In this document: one piece after another, positions 17,224 to 27,350 of the stretch | Position numbering within the stretch: the first letter of the stretch is position 1 | Layout of the letters: every line of letters begins with the position of its first letter | NCBI RefSeq assembly: GCF_042852765.1 | Contig: NZ_AP031414.1 | DNA length: 64,000 bases | Strand: one strand, 5' to 3' | From: Schaedlerella glycyrrhizinilytica_A | GTDB taxonomy: Bacteria; Bacillota; Clostridia; Lachnospirales; Lachnospiraceae | The notes under the pieces: generated by a model | Databases searched by the model: none | What the model saw: the letters and a program-made list of their open reading frames with translations, nothing else | What the model was told of the DNA's origin: nothing | Program-made: the position numbers and the translations under genes

Positions 17224-20200
17224 TTACGCAAAATCAAACAATGACAACTGATTGCTCTGCGGCAGATCTCCGAACAATCCCAGATCTGCCATCAGATCGA
17301 TCACAGTCTTGCTGACTTTCGTCCTCTGTCGGAAATCATCCAGCGACAAATACGGTCCGTCCTGTGAAGCGATCTCCACCGCCTCGGCAGCTTTCTCGCC
17401 CATTCCCTCGATACTTGCAAACGACGGCATCAGTTTTCCGTCCACGATCAGAAATTTCTTTGCCTTTGCACGATACAAGTCGATGGGCATAAATTCCAGT
17501 CCGCGGGCATACATTTCCTGCACGAGCCGCATATCTTTTAGCGTATCCTGTTCTTTATTGCTCAAGAAATCGGACCGCTTCTGATAGTCTTTGATATAAT
17601 AATTCAGTTTTTCTTTCCCCTGACACATCAGTTCATAGGAAAATGCATCCGCACGGATACTGAAATACGCCGCATAGTATGCCAGCGGATAATTGATCTT
17701 GCAGTAAGCGATCCGGTACGCCATCATGACATACGCCGCCGCATGGGCTTTCGGGAACATGTAGCTGATCTTCTTACAGGAATCGATGTACCATTCCGGC
17801 ACGTCTTTTTCCCGCATCGCCTCTTCCCACTCCGGTTTCAGCCCCTTTCCTTTCCGGACACTTTCCATGATCGTAAACGAAAGCGCACTCTCCACCCCTT
17901 GATTGATCAGATAGATCATAATATCATCTCGGGTACAGATCGCTGTGGAAATCGTTGCCTTTCCGGCTTTGATCAGCTCCTGCGCATTGCCCAGCCACAC
18001 ATTGGTTCCGTGAGACAGTCCGGAAATCCGGATCAGATCCGAGAGCGACTGCGGATTTGCCTCCTGCACCATCTGGATAACGAAATCCGTTCCGAACTCC
18101 GGGATTCCAAGACTTCCAAGCGGGCATCCGCTGATGTCTTCCGGTTTGATCCCGAGCGCGCTCGTGTCGTGGAACAATGAGATCACGTTTCGGTCATCCA
18201 ATGGGATCTCTGTCGCGATAAACGGATGTTCTTCATTATATTCGTTCGGCAGGGCGTCGGATGTGATATATTCTTCCAGCATTCGGATCATCGTCGGATC
18301 ATCATGTCCGAGAATATCCAGTTTCAGCAAGTTGTGATCGATCGAATGGTAGTCGAAATGGGTCGTCGTGATATCCGTCGTCATATCGTTCGCCGGATGC
18401 TGTACCGGCGTAAATTCATTGATATTGTGACCATGCGGAAGCACGACGATACCTCCCGGATGCTGTCCGGTACTTCTCCGTATTCCAGTGCATCCCTGGC
18501 TGACCCGTTCGATCTCGCAGCGGCGTTTCCTAAGTCCCCGCTCTTCATAATAATTTTTGACATAGCCGTATGCGGTCTTATCCGCCAGCGTTCCGATTGT
18601 TCCCGCTTTGAACGTATGTCCCTCGCCGAACAAAACTTCCGTATACTTATGGGCTTTCGCCTGATAATCTCCGGAAAAGTTCAAGTCGATATCCGGCTCT
18701 TTGTCCCCTTTGAATCCAAGGAACGTCTCGAACGGAATATCAAATCCGGCTTTCACAAGCGGTTCGCCGCAGACCGGACATTTTTTATCCGGCATATCGA
18801 ATCCGCAGCAGCCCGCATACGCTTTGACTTCCTCGGATTCAAAATCACTGTAATGGCAGTTCGCGCAGTAATAATGCGGACTCAGCGGATTTACCTCGGT
18901 GATCCCGGCCATCGTCGCGACAAACGAAGATCCGACCGAACCTCGGGATCCAACAAGATATCCGTCGTCATTGGACTTCCACACCAGTTTCTGCGCGATA
19001 ATGTACATCACCGAATATCCGTTGGAAATAATGGAATTCAGTTCCTTTTCCAGACGGGAAGATACCTGGATCGGCAGATCTTCCCCGTAAATCTCGTGAG
19101 CGCGGTTATAACAAATATCGCGCAGATCCTGCTCGGAATTTTCGATGACCGGCGGGCATTTATTGGGATTGACCGGAGAGATCTTCTCGATCATATCCGC
19201 GATCTTGTTCGGATTCTCGATGACGATCTCCTGTGCTTTTGCAGATCCCAGATATTCAAATTCCGCCAGCATCTCCTCGGTTGTCCGAAGATAAAGCGGC
19301 GCCTGGTTGTCCGCATCGCTGAACCCTTTTCCCGCCATGATGATCCTGCGGTACACCTCGTCTCCCGGATCCAGAAAATGTACGTCGCACGTCGCAACGA
19401 CCGGTTTTTTGAACTTTTCTCCCAATTCCACAATCTCACGGTTGATATTTTTCAGATCTTCCTCACTGTTCACATCAGAAATCTTTTCGCTCTCGATCAT
19501 AAAGTTGTTATTTCCAAGCGGCTGGATCTCATAATAATCGTAGAAATCCGCAAGCCTTGCGATCACTTCCGGCGATTTATGGTTCAGGATCGCCTGATAC
19601 AGCTCTCCCGCCTCACAGGCGCTTCCGATGATCAGCCCCTCCCGGTATTGATTCAAAAGACTTTTCGGAATCCGCGGTCTTCTCGCAAAATATGTCAGAT
19701 GCGAAGCAGACACAAGCTGATACAGATTGTACCGTCCGATATTGTTCTTTGCAAGGATAATGATATGATGCGTCGGCAGTTTCCGGATCGCATTCGGATT
19801 CATATCTCCAAACTGGTTCATTTCTTTCAGTGTCGTAATATTACGGTCTTTGAGCATCTGCACAAATTTTACAAAGATCTCCGCCGTTGCCCCCGCATCG
19901 TCTACGGCGCGGTGATGATTTTCCAGTGAAATATCCAGCGCTTTCGCCACGATATTCAATTTGTATTTCGATAAAGTCGGAAGCAGGACACGCGCCAACG
20001 CAACGGTATCCACGTATACAAAGTTTGGTTCGATATCCTGATACCGACAGTTCTGCTCGATGAATCCAACGTCAAATCCGGCATTATGTGCAACCAGCAC
20101 CGCATCTCCGACAAATTCCAGAAACTGCGGCAGGATCGTCTCGATGTCCGGACTGTCCATCACCATCTCGTCGGTGATCGACGTAAGCTGTGTTATCTCA

Positions 20201-21801
20201 AACGGGATCGGACGCTTCGGATTCACAAATGTACTGAACGAATCCACGATCTCACCATTCTGTACTTTTACAGCGCCGATCTCTATGATCCGGTCTTTGA
20301 TCGCGCTGAATCCGGTTGTCTCCAGGTCAAATACAACATAGGTTCCATCCAGACTTTCTGTTCCTGCTCCCACTGCGATCTCCGTCAGATCGTCCACCAC
20401 ATATCCCTCTACGCCGTAAATGATCTTAAACGGGTCGTCCTTGTCCAGCCGCTCGATATAGTGATTGGCATCCGGAAATGCCTGAGCGGTTCCATGGTCT
20501 GTCACGGCGATCGCCGGATGTCCCCAGTCATGTGCACGCCGCACGATGTCCTGCACTTCCGACACGCCGTCCATGTCGCTCATCTTCGTATGGCAATGCA
20601 GTTCCACACGTTTCAGCGGACTTAAATCCTCTCTTTTTACAGTAAAGTCTCCGATCTTCCGGATTCCCGTGACCGATCCGATCGTCAGTTCTCCGTCATA
20701 TTTATCGATCGTTGTGATGCCTTTTACTTTAACATACGCGCCTTTTTTCAAATTTCCGAGCAGTTCCGGAAGCTGATCGTTGCGCGCAAACATCTTGACC
20801 ATGATCGTATCGGTAAAGTCACTGACCGCAAACATGATGATCGACTTTTCATTTCGGATCTCTCTCGTCTCAAAACTGATGATCTTTCCATGGATCGTAA
20901 TCTCACCCATCTCGCTTACGACCTGATCCAGCCGGATCGGTTCATCTTCAAAATTCCGACCATATATCAGATTCGGGTCATCGCCCTGCTTAAGAGGACG
21001 CACAAAATCTTTTTTAAATTCTTTTCCAGAACCGAATTTGCCGCCCCGCTTTCCTCCGGATTTGCTGCCTGTTACTGAACCGCCGCTTTTTGCTGCCGGG
21101 GAGGCTGCCGCTTTTTCTTTTCCTGTTCCGCTTTCTTTTGCCGCATCTGCAGTTGATCCGGTTTGTTCCTCTTTCGGCAGATCTCCCAATTCTTCGTGAT
21201 GTTTTTTATTCCGCGCAAAAATGGCGTTGATCTCCCGCTGGATCCGCTGCTCGTCAAATTCCTGATTCCGGCTCTCTTCGCACTCCCGGTAACTTACGCG
21301 GATCTCTGTCGGAATCTGGAATCTCTGATTGAACACTTCCTCCAGAAGCCGCACGATATGATCCCGTTTTCCCTCGGAGACGATCGTATCCACCAGTTCC
21401 AGACACATTCCCTTTTCTCCCTCGAAACGGATATCCGCCTGATCGAACATATTTGCCGCAAGCACGCTGTACTCACGAAGTTCCTCCAAAATACTCTCCC
21501 GATACTCTTCCATCAGAGCCTGCGGCGTATATTGTTCCGAAAGCGCATACTTTTCTTCGATTCGGATCGAAACACGCGCTGTGCCGAAAAGCTGTTCTTT
21601 GATCCGCTGTTCCATCCGATGGATCTGCTTTTTCTGGATCACGTGATGACTGAATATATGTACATGAAGAAAATCACGGCTGGAATTGGTCGTGATCTTC
21701 TTTACTTCCACATCCCGAAACAAAAAAGCCAGCTCTTCCTCTGCTTTCAAGGTCGGGAATACTTCAAAAAATGTCTTGATTGTTCCTGTTACTTCTCCCA
21801 A
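17224..21801 (-). CDS. polC: DNA polymerase III alpha subunit, Gram-positive PolC type
   Basis: A 1525-residue replicative polymerase. In order: an N-terminal domain (1-190), a low-complexity K/G/S-rich linker (about 205-265), an OB fold (about 285-385), the PHP domain (HCHTKMSDMDG near 405) split by a DEDD proofreading exonuclease (YVVFDLETTGFSAIKDRIIE near 490), then the catalytic palm with PDIDLNFSGDYQ near residue 1065 and a C-terminal helix-hairpin-helix region. It is somewhat longer than Bacillus PolC because of the linker. The start overlaps the end of ispG by 13 bases, an unusually tight coupling of a replication gene to an isoprenoid gene. Confidence 0.97.
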   Translation of the reverse strand: MGEVTGTIKTFFEVFPTLKAEEELAFLFRDVEVKKITTNSSRDFLHVHIFSHHVIQKKQIHRMEQRIKEQLFGTARVSIRIEEKYALSEQYTPQALMEEYRESILEELREYSVLAANMFDQADIRFEGEKGMCLELVDTIVSEGKRDHIVRLLEEVFNQRFQIPTEIRVSYRECEESRNQEFDEQRIQREINAIFARNKKHHEELGDLPKEEQTGSTADAAKESGTGKEKAAASPAAKSGGSVTGSKSGGKRGGKFGSGKEFKKDFVRPLKQGDDPNLIYGRNFEDEPIRLDQVVSEMGEITIHGKIISFETREIRNEKSIIMFAVSDFTDTIMVKMFARNDQLPELLGNLKKGAYVKVKGITTIDKYDGELTIGSVTGIRKIGDFTVKREDLSPLKRVELHCHTKMSDMDGVSEVQDIVRRAHDWGHPAIAVTDHGTAQAFPDANHYIERLDKDDPFKIIYGVEGYVVDDLTEIAVGAGTESLDGTYVVFDLETTGFSAIKDRIIEIGAVKVQNGEIVDSFSTFVNPKRPIPFEITQLTSITDEMVMDSPDIETILPQFLEFVGDAVLVAHNAGFDVGFIEQNCRYQDIEPNFVYVDTVALARVLLPTLSKYKLNIVAKALDISLENHHRAVDDAGATAEIFVKFVQMLKDRNITTLKEMNQFGDMNPNAIRKLPTHHIIILAKNNIGRYNLYQLVSASHLTYFARRPRIPKSLLNQYREGLIIGSACEAGELYQAILNHKSPEVIARLADFYDYYEIQPLGNNNFMIESEKISDVNSEEDLKNINREIVELGEKFKKPVVATCDVHFLDPGDEVYRRIIMAGKGFSDADNQAPLYLRTTEEMLAEFEYLGSAKAQEIVIENPNKIADMIEKISPVNPNKCPPVIENSEQDLRDICYNRAHEIYGEDLPIQVSSRLEKELNSIISNGYSVMYIIAQKLVWKSNDDGYLVGSRGSVGSSFVATMAGITEVNPLSPHYYCANCHYSDFESEEVKAYAGCCGFDMPDKKCPVCGEPLVKAGFDIPFETFLGFKGDKEPDIDLNFSGDYQAKAHKYTEVLFGEGHTFKAGTIGTLADKTAYGYVKNYYEERGLRKRRCEIERVSQGCTGIRRSTGQHPGGIVVLPHGHNINEFTPVQHPANDMTTDITTTHFDYHSIDHNLLKLDILGHDDPTMIRMLEEYITSDALPNEYNEEHPFIATEIPLDDRNVISLFHDTSALGIKPEDISGCPLGSLGIPEFGTDFVIQMVQEANPQSLSDLIRISGLSHGTNVWLGNAQELIKAGKATISTAICTRDDIMIYLINQGVESALSFTIMESVRKGKGLKPEWEEAMREKDVPEWYIDSCKKISYMFPKAHAAAYVMMAYRIAYCKINYPLAYYAAYFSIRADAFSYELMCQGKEKLNYYIKDYQKRSDFLSNKEQDTLKDMRLVQEMYARGLEFMPIDLYRAKAKKFLIVDGKLMPSFASIEGMGEKAAEAVEIASQDGPYLSLDDFRQRTKVSKTVIDLMADLGLFGDLPQSNQLSLFDFA

Positions 21802-22844
21802 TTGATCAGCTCCTGACGAAGTGTTTCTAAAAGTTCCTCTTCTTTTACTTTGCGGACGATCTCGCCTTTTTTGATCAGCAGACCCTCACCGATGCCGCCC
21901 GCGATTCCGAGATCCGCCTCTTTTGCTTCTCCCGGTCCGTTGACCACGCATCCCATCACTGCCACTTTGATATCCAGCGGAAATTCCTGCACCATCTTCT
22001 CCACTTCATTTGCAAGTCCGATCAGGTCGATCTGCGTTCTTCCGCAGGTCGGACAGGAAACGACTTCGATCCCGCCCTTTCTCAAACCCAATGTTTTCAG
22101 GATCAGCTTCGCACTCCGGATCTCTTCCACCGGATCTCCGGTCAACGACACACGGATCGTATTGCCGATCCCCTCGTGAAGAATGATGCCGAGTCCGACC
22201 GAAGATTTAATGTTTCCGGAATAGATTGTTCCCGATTCGGTGATTCCGACATGAAGCGGATACGGGCACTGTTTTGCGATCAGTTCATGCGCTTTTACAC
22301 ACATCAGGACATCCGACGATTTGATACTGACGACCAGATTGTCATATCCCATTGATTCGATCATATGTACTTTATCCAGCGCGCTCTCCACGATCCCCTC
22401 TGCAGTCACGCCGCCGTATTTTTCCAGCAGCGGTTTTTCCAGCGATCCGCTGTTGACGCCGATACGGATCGGAACTCCATATTCTTTCGCCTTTTCCACG
22501 ACCGCACGGACCCGCTCCTCGGATCCGATATTTCCCGGATTGATCCGGATCTTATCCGCACCGTTTTCGATCGCCGCGATCGCCATTTTATAATCAAAAT
22601 GAATATCTGCCACGAGCGGAATATGGATCTGTTTCTTGATCTCTTTTAACGCTTTTGCCGCCTCCATCGTCGGAACGGTACAGCGGACGATCTCACATCC
22701 GGCTGCTTCCAGCCGCAAGATCTGTTCTACTGTTGCCGCCACGTCTTCGGTCTTCGTATTTGTCATCGACTGGATCGCAACCGGATGCGCTCCTCCGATC
22801 GTCACGGAACCGATTTTTACTTCTTTTGTCTGCATTCTCAACAT
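21789..22844 (-). CDS. ispG: 4-hydroxy-3-methylbut-2-en-1-yl diphosphate synthase
   Basis: A 351-residue Fe-S enzyme of the methylerythritol phosphate isoprenoid pathway; it reductively opens MEcPP to HMBPP. It has the N-terminal TIM barrel (VADIHFDYKMAIAAIENGAD) and the C-terminal cluster ligands SCPTCGRTQ and GCVVNGPGEA. Length is typical of bacterial IspG. It is followed directly by polC with a 13-base overlap and is separated from the upstream gene by a terminator at 22868-22899. Confidence 0.97.
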   Translation of the reverse strand: MLRMQTKEVKIGSVTIGGAHPVAIQSMTNTKTEDVAATVEQILRLEAAGCEIVRCTVPTMEAAKALKEIKKQIHIPLVADIHFDYKMAIAAIENGADKIRINPGNIGSEERVRAVVEKAKEYGVPIRIGVNSGSLEKPLLEKYGGVTAEGIVESALDKVHMIESMGYDNLVVSIKSSDVLMCVKAHELIAKQCPYPLHVGITESGTIYSGNIKSSVGLGIILHEGIGNTIRVSLTGDPVEEIRSAKLILKTLGLRKGGIEVVSCPTCGRTQIDLIGLANEVEKMVQEFPLDIKVAVMGCVVNGPGEAKEADLGIAGGIGEGLLIKKGEIVRKVKEEELLETLRQELINWEK

Positions 22845-22867
22845 CGCACGTCTCCTCCTTTACATAG

Positions 22868-22899
22868 CAAAAGAAACAGGGAATCCGATTTCCCTGTTT
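22868..22899 (-). terminator. Terminator upstream of ispG
   Basis: AAACAGGGAA (22874-22883) pairs with TTCCCTGTTT (22890-22899); on the minus strand the stem is followed by CTTTTG. It would end transcripts from the membrane-protein gene at 22954-23403. Confidence 0.65.
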
Positions 22900-22953
22900 A
22901 CTCCCTTTTGCTGCCTTTCCTGCTGCACTTCATACTCAACTTACTGCTGCGCT

Positions 22954-23403
22954 CTATTGTTTTTCAAATGTCATCTGATCACCGTATTCACGTTCTGTCA
23001 GTGTCAGCACATTCTGTTCGATATTATAATCGTAGTTTCCCTCCAAAGACGTCACTACATTCTCCACGGTCTCCTTACTCATGCCGGATTCCACTGCTTT
23101 TTCCACCGCCGCCTCATCGACATGAAGTGAAAAGATCTTGGAATCCCGATCCAGCGTATATGCCATATTGACAACCTGAAGCGAACCGTCGGCTTCATCC
23201 TGCCACTCCACTTTTGCAATCTCGTTGCCCTGGATCTCGATCATACGCCCGCTGTCTTCATCGACCCAGCTTCCCTCCATCGGATTTGCGGTGAACATCC
23301 GCACGATAAAGTAAACCGCGATCAGGATGATCACAATGGAGGAAACGGAAATCGCCGTCCGCCAAAGTATATTCCGCTTCCGTTCGTTATTTTCTGCTAT
23401 CAT
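22954..23403 (-). CDS. Hypothetical single-pass membrane protein
   Basis: A 149-residue protein I do not recognise as a named family. Residues 13-40 form one transmembrane segment after a basic N terminus (NNERKRNILWRTAI), so the C-terminal 105 residues should lie outside. That part begins with GSWVDEDSGRMIEIQGNEIAKVEW, resembling small beta-rich extracytoplasmic domains (lipocalin/DUF5640-like) seen in Clostridia. The start at 23403 has AAGAGGT upstream; the 29-codon extension to 23490 overlaps the preceding intergenic space and is unlikely. A terminator follows. Confidence 0.65.
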   Translation of the reverse strand: MIAENNERKRNILWRTAISVSSIVIILIAVYFIVRMFTANPMEGSWVDEDSGRMIEIQGNEIAKVEWQDEADGSLQVVNMAYTLDRDSKIFSLHVDEAAVEKAVESGMSKETVENVVTSLEGNYDYNIEQNVLTLTEREYGDQMTFEKQ

Positions 23404-23461
23404 ACAACTACCTCTTTTCTTTTCCCATCCGGAACACTTTCGCTTTCCATCTGTCTTTCTT

Positions 23462-23971
23462 TTATGCAAATAACGCTCCCAGCACTCCATAGGAAAGGAC
23501 CGTCATCAGAAATGCCGCCAGAAATACGCCGAGCACGATCGCCGGAAACGCCTTGCGGAAACGGATTCCGAGAAGCGCCGCGATCAGCGCTCCGGTCCAC
23601 GCTCCGGTTCCCGGAAGCGGGATACCTACAAAGATCACCAGTCCCCAGAACTCGTATTTCTCAATGTTGGCGCTCTTACTCATCGCTTTCTTCTCCAGCT
23701 TTTCCACCATCGGTTTCAGTTTCTTTGTTCCTTTCATCCAGTCAAAGATCTTCGTGATCAAAAGCAGGATGAACGGAATCGGGATCAGATTTCCGACAAT
23801 ACAGATCGGAATTGCCTGCCACTGCGGGATATCAAGAATCGCAGGTCCGGCTGCAAGAAGCCCACCGCGCAGTTCCAGGATCGGCACCATGGAAATCAGA
23901 AATACGATAAATCCTCCTCCCACTTTTCCGCCGAGTGTATCGATAAACCAACTGATCATTGCGTCTTTCAT
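23462..23971 (-). CDS. Small multidrug export family membrane protein (COG2426)
   Basis: A 169-residue protein with about four hydrophobic segments. It has the family's ELRGGLLAAGPAILDIP near the N terminus and GIPLPGTGAWTGALIAALLGI near residue 118, which resembles the DedA/SNARE-like re-entrant motif. The family is annotated as putative small multidrug export protein, but function is not firmly established; a lipid or small-molecule transport role is equally possible. It lies between hisC and the hypothetical membrane protein, all on the minus strand. Confidence 0.78.
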   Translation of the reverse strand: MKDAMISWFIDTLGGKVGGGFIVFLISMVPILELRGGLLAAGPAILDIPQWQAIPICIVGNLIPIPFILLLITKIFDWMKGTKKLKPMVEKLEKKAMSKSANIEKYEFWGLVIFVGIPLPGTGAWTGALIAALLGIRFRKAFPAIVLGVFLAAFLMTVLSYGVLGALFA

Positions 23972-24014
23972 ATATATAATTATCTCCTTAATCTACTTTC
24001 TTAATCTGTCTTTC

Positions 24015-25112
24015 TTAATTCTCCGCCGCCAGACATGCTCTGAGCGCCGCAAATAATGTCTCCATCTCCGCTCTTGTGCCGATCGTGATCCGCAGATACT
24101 GCTCGATCCGGCTGCTGCCCCAGTAACGTACATAGATCTGCTTCTGTTTCAGCTCTTCAAATAATTGCTTCGCATCTTTTTTCGGATGGGTTGCAAAAAT
24201 AAAATTTGCACGGGAATCCGGAAACTCAAATCCCATCTTTGTCAGTTCCGTCTTCGCCCACTCTCTTGTCTCTATGATCTTTTCTACCGACTCCTTAAAA
24301 TATGCGTCGTCTTTCACCGACTCCACACCGCAGACAAGCGCGGTCTGATTCATCGTATAGGAATTGAACGAATATTTGACGTCGTTCAAATACCCGATCA
24401 GCGCCGGATTGGAGATCGCATATCCGATCCGCATCCCTGCCATGGAACGTGACTTGGAAAACGTGCGGACTACGATCAGGTTGTCATAACGGTCGATCAG
24501 TTCTGCTGCCGAACGCCCCGCAAAATCAATATATGCCTCGTCCACGATCACGATCACGTCCGGATTGTGTGCGATCACATCTTCCACAAAATCCAACTCT
24601 TCATAAATCGCAGTCGGTGCATTTGGATTCGGAAAGATCACGCCGCCGTTTTCACGGTAATAATCTTCTTTCACAAGCCGGAAATCCGGATCCAGCTTCG
24701 GACACTCATAAGGGATCCGATATAATTGCGCCCATACTTTATAAAAAGAATACGTAATATCCGGAAACAGGATCGGTTTCTCTGCATTAAAAAATGTCAG
24801 AAAACACATCGAGAGTACGTCGTCCGATCCGACTCCCACAAAGATCTGATCGTTTTCCACGCCATGGTATGCGGCAAGGGTCTCCGTCAGCACATCCGCA
24901 GACGGATCCGGATATAGTCGCAGTCGATCCGCATCCATCTCCTTTAAAACACGCGCTACATTCGGAGACGGCGGATACGGATTCTCGTTTGTATTTAATT
25001 TGATCACTTTCTGCTGCGGCTGTTCCCCCGGCACATACGGTTCCACTCTCCGGATCTGCTTTAACAGCTTCGGATTCAGATTTCTTTTTGTCTCCATGCT
25101 TTTTTCTTCCAT
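24015..25112 (-). CDS. hisC: Histidinol-phosphate aminotransferase
   Basis: A 365-residue class-I/II PLP aminotransferase of the HisC group. Visible motifs are KLNTNENPYPPSP near residue 38, NPNAPTA near residue 163 and the PLP lysine in VVRTFSKSRSMAGMRIGYA near residue 218. It transfers amino groups between glutamate and imidazole-acetol phosphate in histidine synthesis; related enzymes also use aromatic amino acids. No other his gene is in the window, so this copy is orphaned from its pathway. It begins 5 bases after the stop of another aminotransferase, and the two are probably co-transcribed. A second start 5 codons in is possible. Confidence 0.85.
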   Translation of the reverse strand: MEEKSMETKRNLNPKLLKQIRRVEPYVPGEQPQQKVIKLNTNENPYPPSPNVARVLKEMDADRLRLYPDPSADVLTETLAAYHGVENDQIFVGVGSDDVLSMCFLTFFNAEKPILFPDITYSFYKVWAQLYRIPYECPKLDPDFRLVKEDYYRENGGVIFPNPNAPTAIYEELDFVEDVIAHNPDVIVIVDEAYIDFAGRSAAELIDRYDNLIVVRTFSKSRSMAGMRIGYAISNPALIGYLNDVKYSFNSYTMNQTALVCGVESVKDDAYFKESVEKIIETREWAKTELTKMGFEFPDSRANFIFATHPKKDAKQLFEELKQKQIYVRYWGSSRIEQYLRITIGTRAEMETLFAALRACLAAEN

Positions 25113-25117
25113 GATCC

Positions 25118-26308
25118 CTACTTCCTGTATTCTTCTGCAAGCTCTGCAAATTTCGGCAGAGAATTTACGATTGTCTCATAAGATACACAGTATGCCAGAC
25201 GCACATATCCCGGACATGCAAACGAACTTCCCGGAACGATCAGGATATTATACTTTTTCGCTGCCTGACAAAATGCCCTCTCATCTTCCACCGGTGATTT
25301 CACAAACAGATAAAATGCGCCCTCCGGTTTGATACATTCAAATCCAAGATCCTTCAGCCCCTGATACAGCGTCTCACGGTTTCTGTCATAATAAGAAATA
25401 TCCGTCTTTTCATTCAGACAGGCTTTTACAACCTTTTGCTGCAGAGTCGGCGCATTGACAAATCCGAGGATCCTCGTCGCCACATTTGCCGCGCTGATCA
25501 GTTTTTCGCTGTCTGCCGCCTCGTCCGGGATCACCAGATACCCGATCCGCTCTCCCGGCAGGGACAGGGATTTGCTGTAGGAATATCCCACGATCGTATT
25601 GGCATAATATTTAGTCAGATACGGAACCTCCACGCCGTCGTAAGCCAGCTCTCTGTATGGTTCGTCCGAAACGAGATAAATCTCCGTTCCGAATTCTTTC
25701 TGCTTTGCCTCCATGATCGAAGCCAGTTTCCGAATCGTCTCTTCGGAATAGACAACGCCAGTCGGGTTGTTCGGCGTATTGACGATCACGATCTTTGTCT
25801 TCGGTGTGATCTTTGCCTCAAATTCGTCCAGCTTCGGTTGAAAATCCACCGTGTTCGGCGAAATCTCAACCATCACGCCGTCATAATTGTTCGTATAGCT
25901 TCGATACTCTCCGAAATACGGCGCAAATGCGATCACTTCATCTCCCGGATTCAAAAGCGCTTTGAAAATAACATTCAAACCGCCTGCCGCTCCCACCGTC
26001 ATCGTGATATTATGGGCCGCGAATGCCGTGCCGAACCGCTCGTTCAATGACTCTGCAACAGCCTGCCGTACGTCCTCATATCCTGCATTGCTGTTCGTAT
26101 ATCCGTGAAGTACGATCGGGTCTTCCTCTTCCAGAATCTCGCGGATCGCTTTTTTTACCGCTGCCGGAGCCGGCACGTTCGGATTGCCGAGACTGAAATC
26201 AAATACGTTTTCCGCACCGTAAAGCTTTGCAAGACGGTTTCCCTCCTCAAACATTGCACGGATCGCAGAACTGTTTGCAACCATATTTTCCATTTTCTTT
26301 GAGATCAT
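25118..26308 (-). CDS. Pyridoxal-phosphate aminotransferase, class I/II
   Basis: A 396-residue fold-type I aminotransferase, similar to the AspC/AlaT-like group. Motifs are DFSLGNPNVPAP near residue 36, NTPNNPTGVVY near residue 170 and the PLP lysine in VGYSYSKSLSLPGERIGYL near residue 235. The amino acid specificity cannot be told. Start: 26308 (MISKKMENM) is preferred, with AAAGG 11 bases before; an ATG 8 codons earlier has its AGGAG too close. An aryl-pyruvate-forming aminotransferase would supply the ior operon, but nothing here shows that this one does. Confidence 0.85.
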   Translation of the reverse strand: MISKKMENMVANSSAIRAMFEEGNRLAKLYGAENVFDFSLGNPNVPAPAAVKKAIREILEEEDPIVLHGYTNSNAGYEDVRQAVAESLNERFGTAFAAHNITMTVGAAGGLNVIFKALLNPGDEVIAFAPYFGEYRSYTNNYDGVMVEISPNTVDFQPKLDEFEAKITPKTKIVIVNTPNNPTGVVYSEETIRKLASIMEAKQKEFGTEIYLVSDEPYRELAYDGVEVPYLTKYYANTIVGYSYSKSLSLPGERIGYLVIPDEAADSEKLISAANVATRILGFVNAPTLQQKVVKACLNEKTDISYYDRNRETLYQGLKDLGFECIKPEGAFYLFVKSPVEDERAFCQAAKKYNILIVPGSSFACPGYVRLAYCVSYETIVNSLPKFAELAEEYRK

Positions 26309-26358
26309 ATTCCACACTGCCTTTCTCTTCATGCTCCTGTGACTTTACTCTTGCATCT

Positions 26359-27261
26359 TTATGCTTCACATTCTGTCACAAGTCCTTTTTCCACAAGAAA
26401 TACCGGACGATACGATAATTTTGCCTTGCGCAGCCCCTCTGCTCCGGTATCTTCTTCCCGGTTTACATACTGATATTCCTGACACTCATGCTGTACAAAC
26501 TGCTGGTTGATCATCGGATATGCCCCCTCCACATCCGAAAATGCTTTCTCGATGTGGACGACAAACGTATCTTCACAGACCGGTTCGCCGATACAAAATG
26601 CAGCAATCTCTCCTTGTACCCGCAGAACGCCTCCGACCATCCCCAGTTCTTGAAACAGGCGGAGAGCATTCAGCGTCACGCACATCTCCGCATTCTTTTC
26701 CTTATCTTCCTCACAGCCGTTCTGATTCCGCCACTTCAACGCCATCTGGAAACATTCTTCCACATTGTCATCCGACAACGTCTCATAATTCCAGTCTTCA
26801 TACAGCGACTTGAACTTATTGATATGATTCCGCTTTCCGTGAAGTTTCTTTCCTGCCAACGTCGAAAGCTTTTCCGTCTCATAGACGTAATCCGCCTCAT
26901 CTCTATCATATTCGATCTGAAAACGCCCCGGATACCATGCTTCCAACTGTGCAAAATTCTCCGGAGTCACATTATAAAGCCGGAACGGCACATTCCTGTC
27001 TTTGCTGTACTGCATCAAACGCTCCAACGCACATTTGACTGCCGGCGCATCTCCCGCCGGATATGCGTAAGCAAGCGCGTATTCATCATCCATAAATACA
27101 AGTGCGTCCTCTACGATCGCATATTTCACATGATACCGCCGTGACCAGAGATATACATTTGCAAACGTACGCTCACAGCTTCGGCTCGGCGCTTTGGCAA
27201 AATAGGAACTGATGATCTCACGATCTTCCAACTCCGGTCGTTTAAACGCTATTTCTTCCAT
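26359..27261 (-). CDS. DUF2156 (phosphatidylglycerol lysyltransferase C-terminal-like) protein
   Basis: A 300-residue soluble protein of the DUF2156 family, which has the double GNAT fold of the lysyltransferase catalytic part of MprF but here no membrane domain. Conserved-looking stretches are FANVYLWSRRY near residue 33 and GKKLHGKRNHINKFKSLY near residue 137. The family is widespread in Clostridia, and the acceptor of its presumed aminoacyl or acyl transfer is unknown. The start at 27261 is preferred over one 10 codons upstream that has no ribosome site. Its leader contains a hairpin of the family described at 39184-39266. Confidence 0.78.
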   Translation of the reverse strand: MEEIAFKRPELEDREIISSYFAKAPSRSCERTFANVYLWSRRYHVKYAIVEDALVFMDDEYALAYAYPAGDAPAVKCALERLMQYSKDRNVPFRLYNVTPENFAQLEAWYPGRFQIEYDRDEADYVYETEKLSTLAGKKLHGKRNHINKFKSLYEDWNYETLSDDNVEECFQMALKWRNQNGCEEDKEKNAEMCVTLNALRLFQELGMVGGVLRVQGEIAAFCIGEPVCEDTFVVHIEKAFSDVEGAYPMINQQFVQHECQEYQYVNREEDTGAEGLRKAKLSYRPVFLVEKGLVTECEA

Positions 27262-27350
27262 ATTAATAAACTCTTCTCTCTTTCCCGGCATATTTTTACA
27301 CCGGACTCTCTTTCATCTTGTTTCTTTTTCTCCGGTACAGACAAGACTTT

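Noticed and set aside
18226..19929. A 567-codon open frame on the plus strand.
   Set aside because: It lies entirely antisense to polC, whose domains are unmistakable; the translation has no recognisable domain and the composition of a shadow frame.
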